From: JASFEQ01 sp050122535
GTDB taxonomy: Bacteria; Desulfobacterota; DSM-4660; Desulfatiglandales; HGW-15
Reading direction: 5' to 3'
DNA: 6,835 bases
NCBI GenBank assembly: GCA_050122535.1
Contig: JASFIT010000257.1
Coordinates: forward strand, 1 to 6,835
A model generated the notes under the pieces. That model saw only the letters and a program-made list of their open reading frames with translations, was not told the origin of the DNA and searched no databases. Positions 6,758-6,835 of the stretch are shown in pieces. A program made the translations under genes and the position numbers. The number at the start of each line of letters is the position of its first letter. Position 1 is the stretch's first letter.

Positions 6758-6771
6758 AGAAAGACCTTTCT
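6758..6771 (+). repeat. Small inverted repeat just after the ligase stop
   Basis: AGAAAG (6758-6763) and CTTTCT (6766-6771) are perfect complements separated by AC. It directly follows the G/C-run palindrome. No T-run follows, so I do not call it a terminator. It may be chance. Confidence 0.25.
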
Positions 6772-6799
6772 CATGACTACGCATTTCTCCCAAAAAAAC

Positions 6800-6828
6800 T
6801 TGACATGCCTTTTGATGCATATTAATTG
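6800..6828 (+). promoter_or_regulatory. Putative promoter for a gene beyond the window
   Basis: A consensus -35 box, TTGACA (6800-6805), is preceded by a run of seven A (6792-6798), like an upstream promoter element. The -10 box is unclear: TTAATT or TAATTG at 16-17 bases spacing are the best fits and are poor matches. The palindromes ATGCAT and ATTAAT lie in the spacer and -10 area and could form an operator. The gene it would serve is outside the window. Confidence 0.4.
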
Positions 6829-6835
6829 AATATCA

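Overview
The window carries five complete or near-complete genes, all on the + strand. An AMP-forming acyl-CoA synthetase (10-1614) is followed by a complete three-gene TRAP transporter: binding protein dctP (1931-3043), small membrane subunit dctQ (3122-3613) and large membrane subunit dctM (3610-4914). A second AMP-forming enzyme (5069-6757) closes the set and closely resembles the EntE/DhbE family of aryl-acid adenylating enzymes. The last ~80 bases are non-coding and hold a strong -35 box that probably serves a gene beyond the window.

The likely source is an anaerobic or facultative bacterium of the former Deltaproteobacteria (Desulfobacterota) or a similar lineage. The hints are balanced base composition, TRAP transporters next to AMP-forming ligases, a G/C-run palindrome whose translation reads PPFSKGG, and short-period TCCA repeats in a gap. 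This is inference from style; no rRNA or marker gene is present.

Layout: a 316-base gap (1615-1930) separates the first ligase from dctP and holds a good sigma70-like promoter (1809-1836) and inverted repeats, so dctPQM probably has its own promoter. Between dctP and dctQ lies a near-perfect 13-bp hairpin (3059-3089), which probably lets the binding protein be made in excess over the membrane subunits. dctQ and dctM overlap by four bases (ATGA). The 154-base gap before the second ligase holds five tandem copies of a degenerate octamer ending in TCCA (5003-5042). The second ligase runs into an 11+1+11 palindrome that encodes its last residues and part of its stop codon.

Taken together, the window reads as an uptake-and-activation cassette. 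The TRAP system imports an organic, possibly aromatic, carboxylate, and one or both ligases activate it to the acyl-AMP and then probably the CoA thioester. The substrate cannot be read from the sequence, but changes in the aryl pocket of the second ligase and in the usual carboxylate-contact motif of DctP suggest it is not the textbook one. No mobile element, CRISPR array, RNA gene or defence system is visible, and I see no radically new system. The more unusual points are the two repeat structures and the non-siderophore setting of an EntE-like enzyme.
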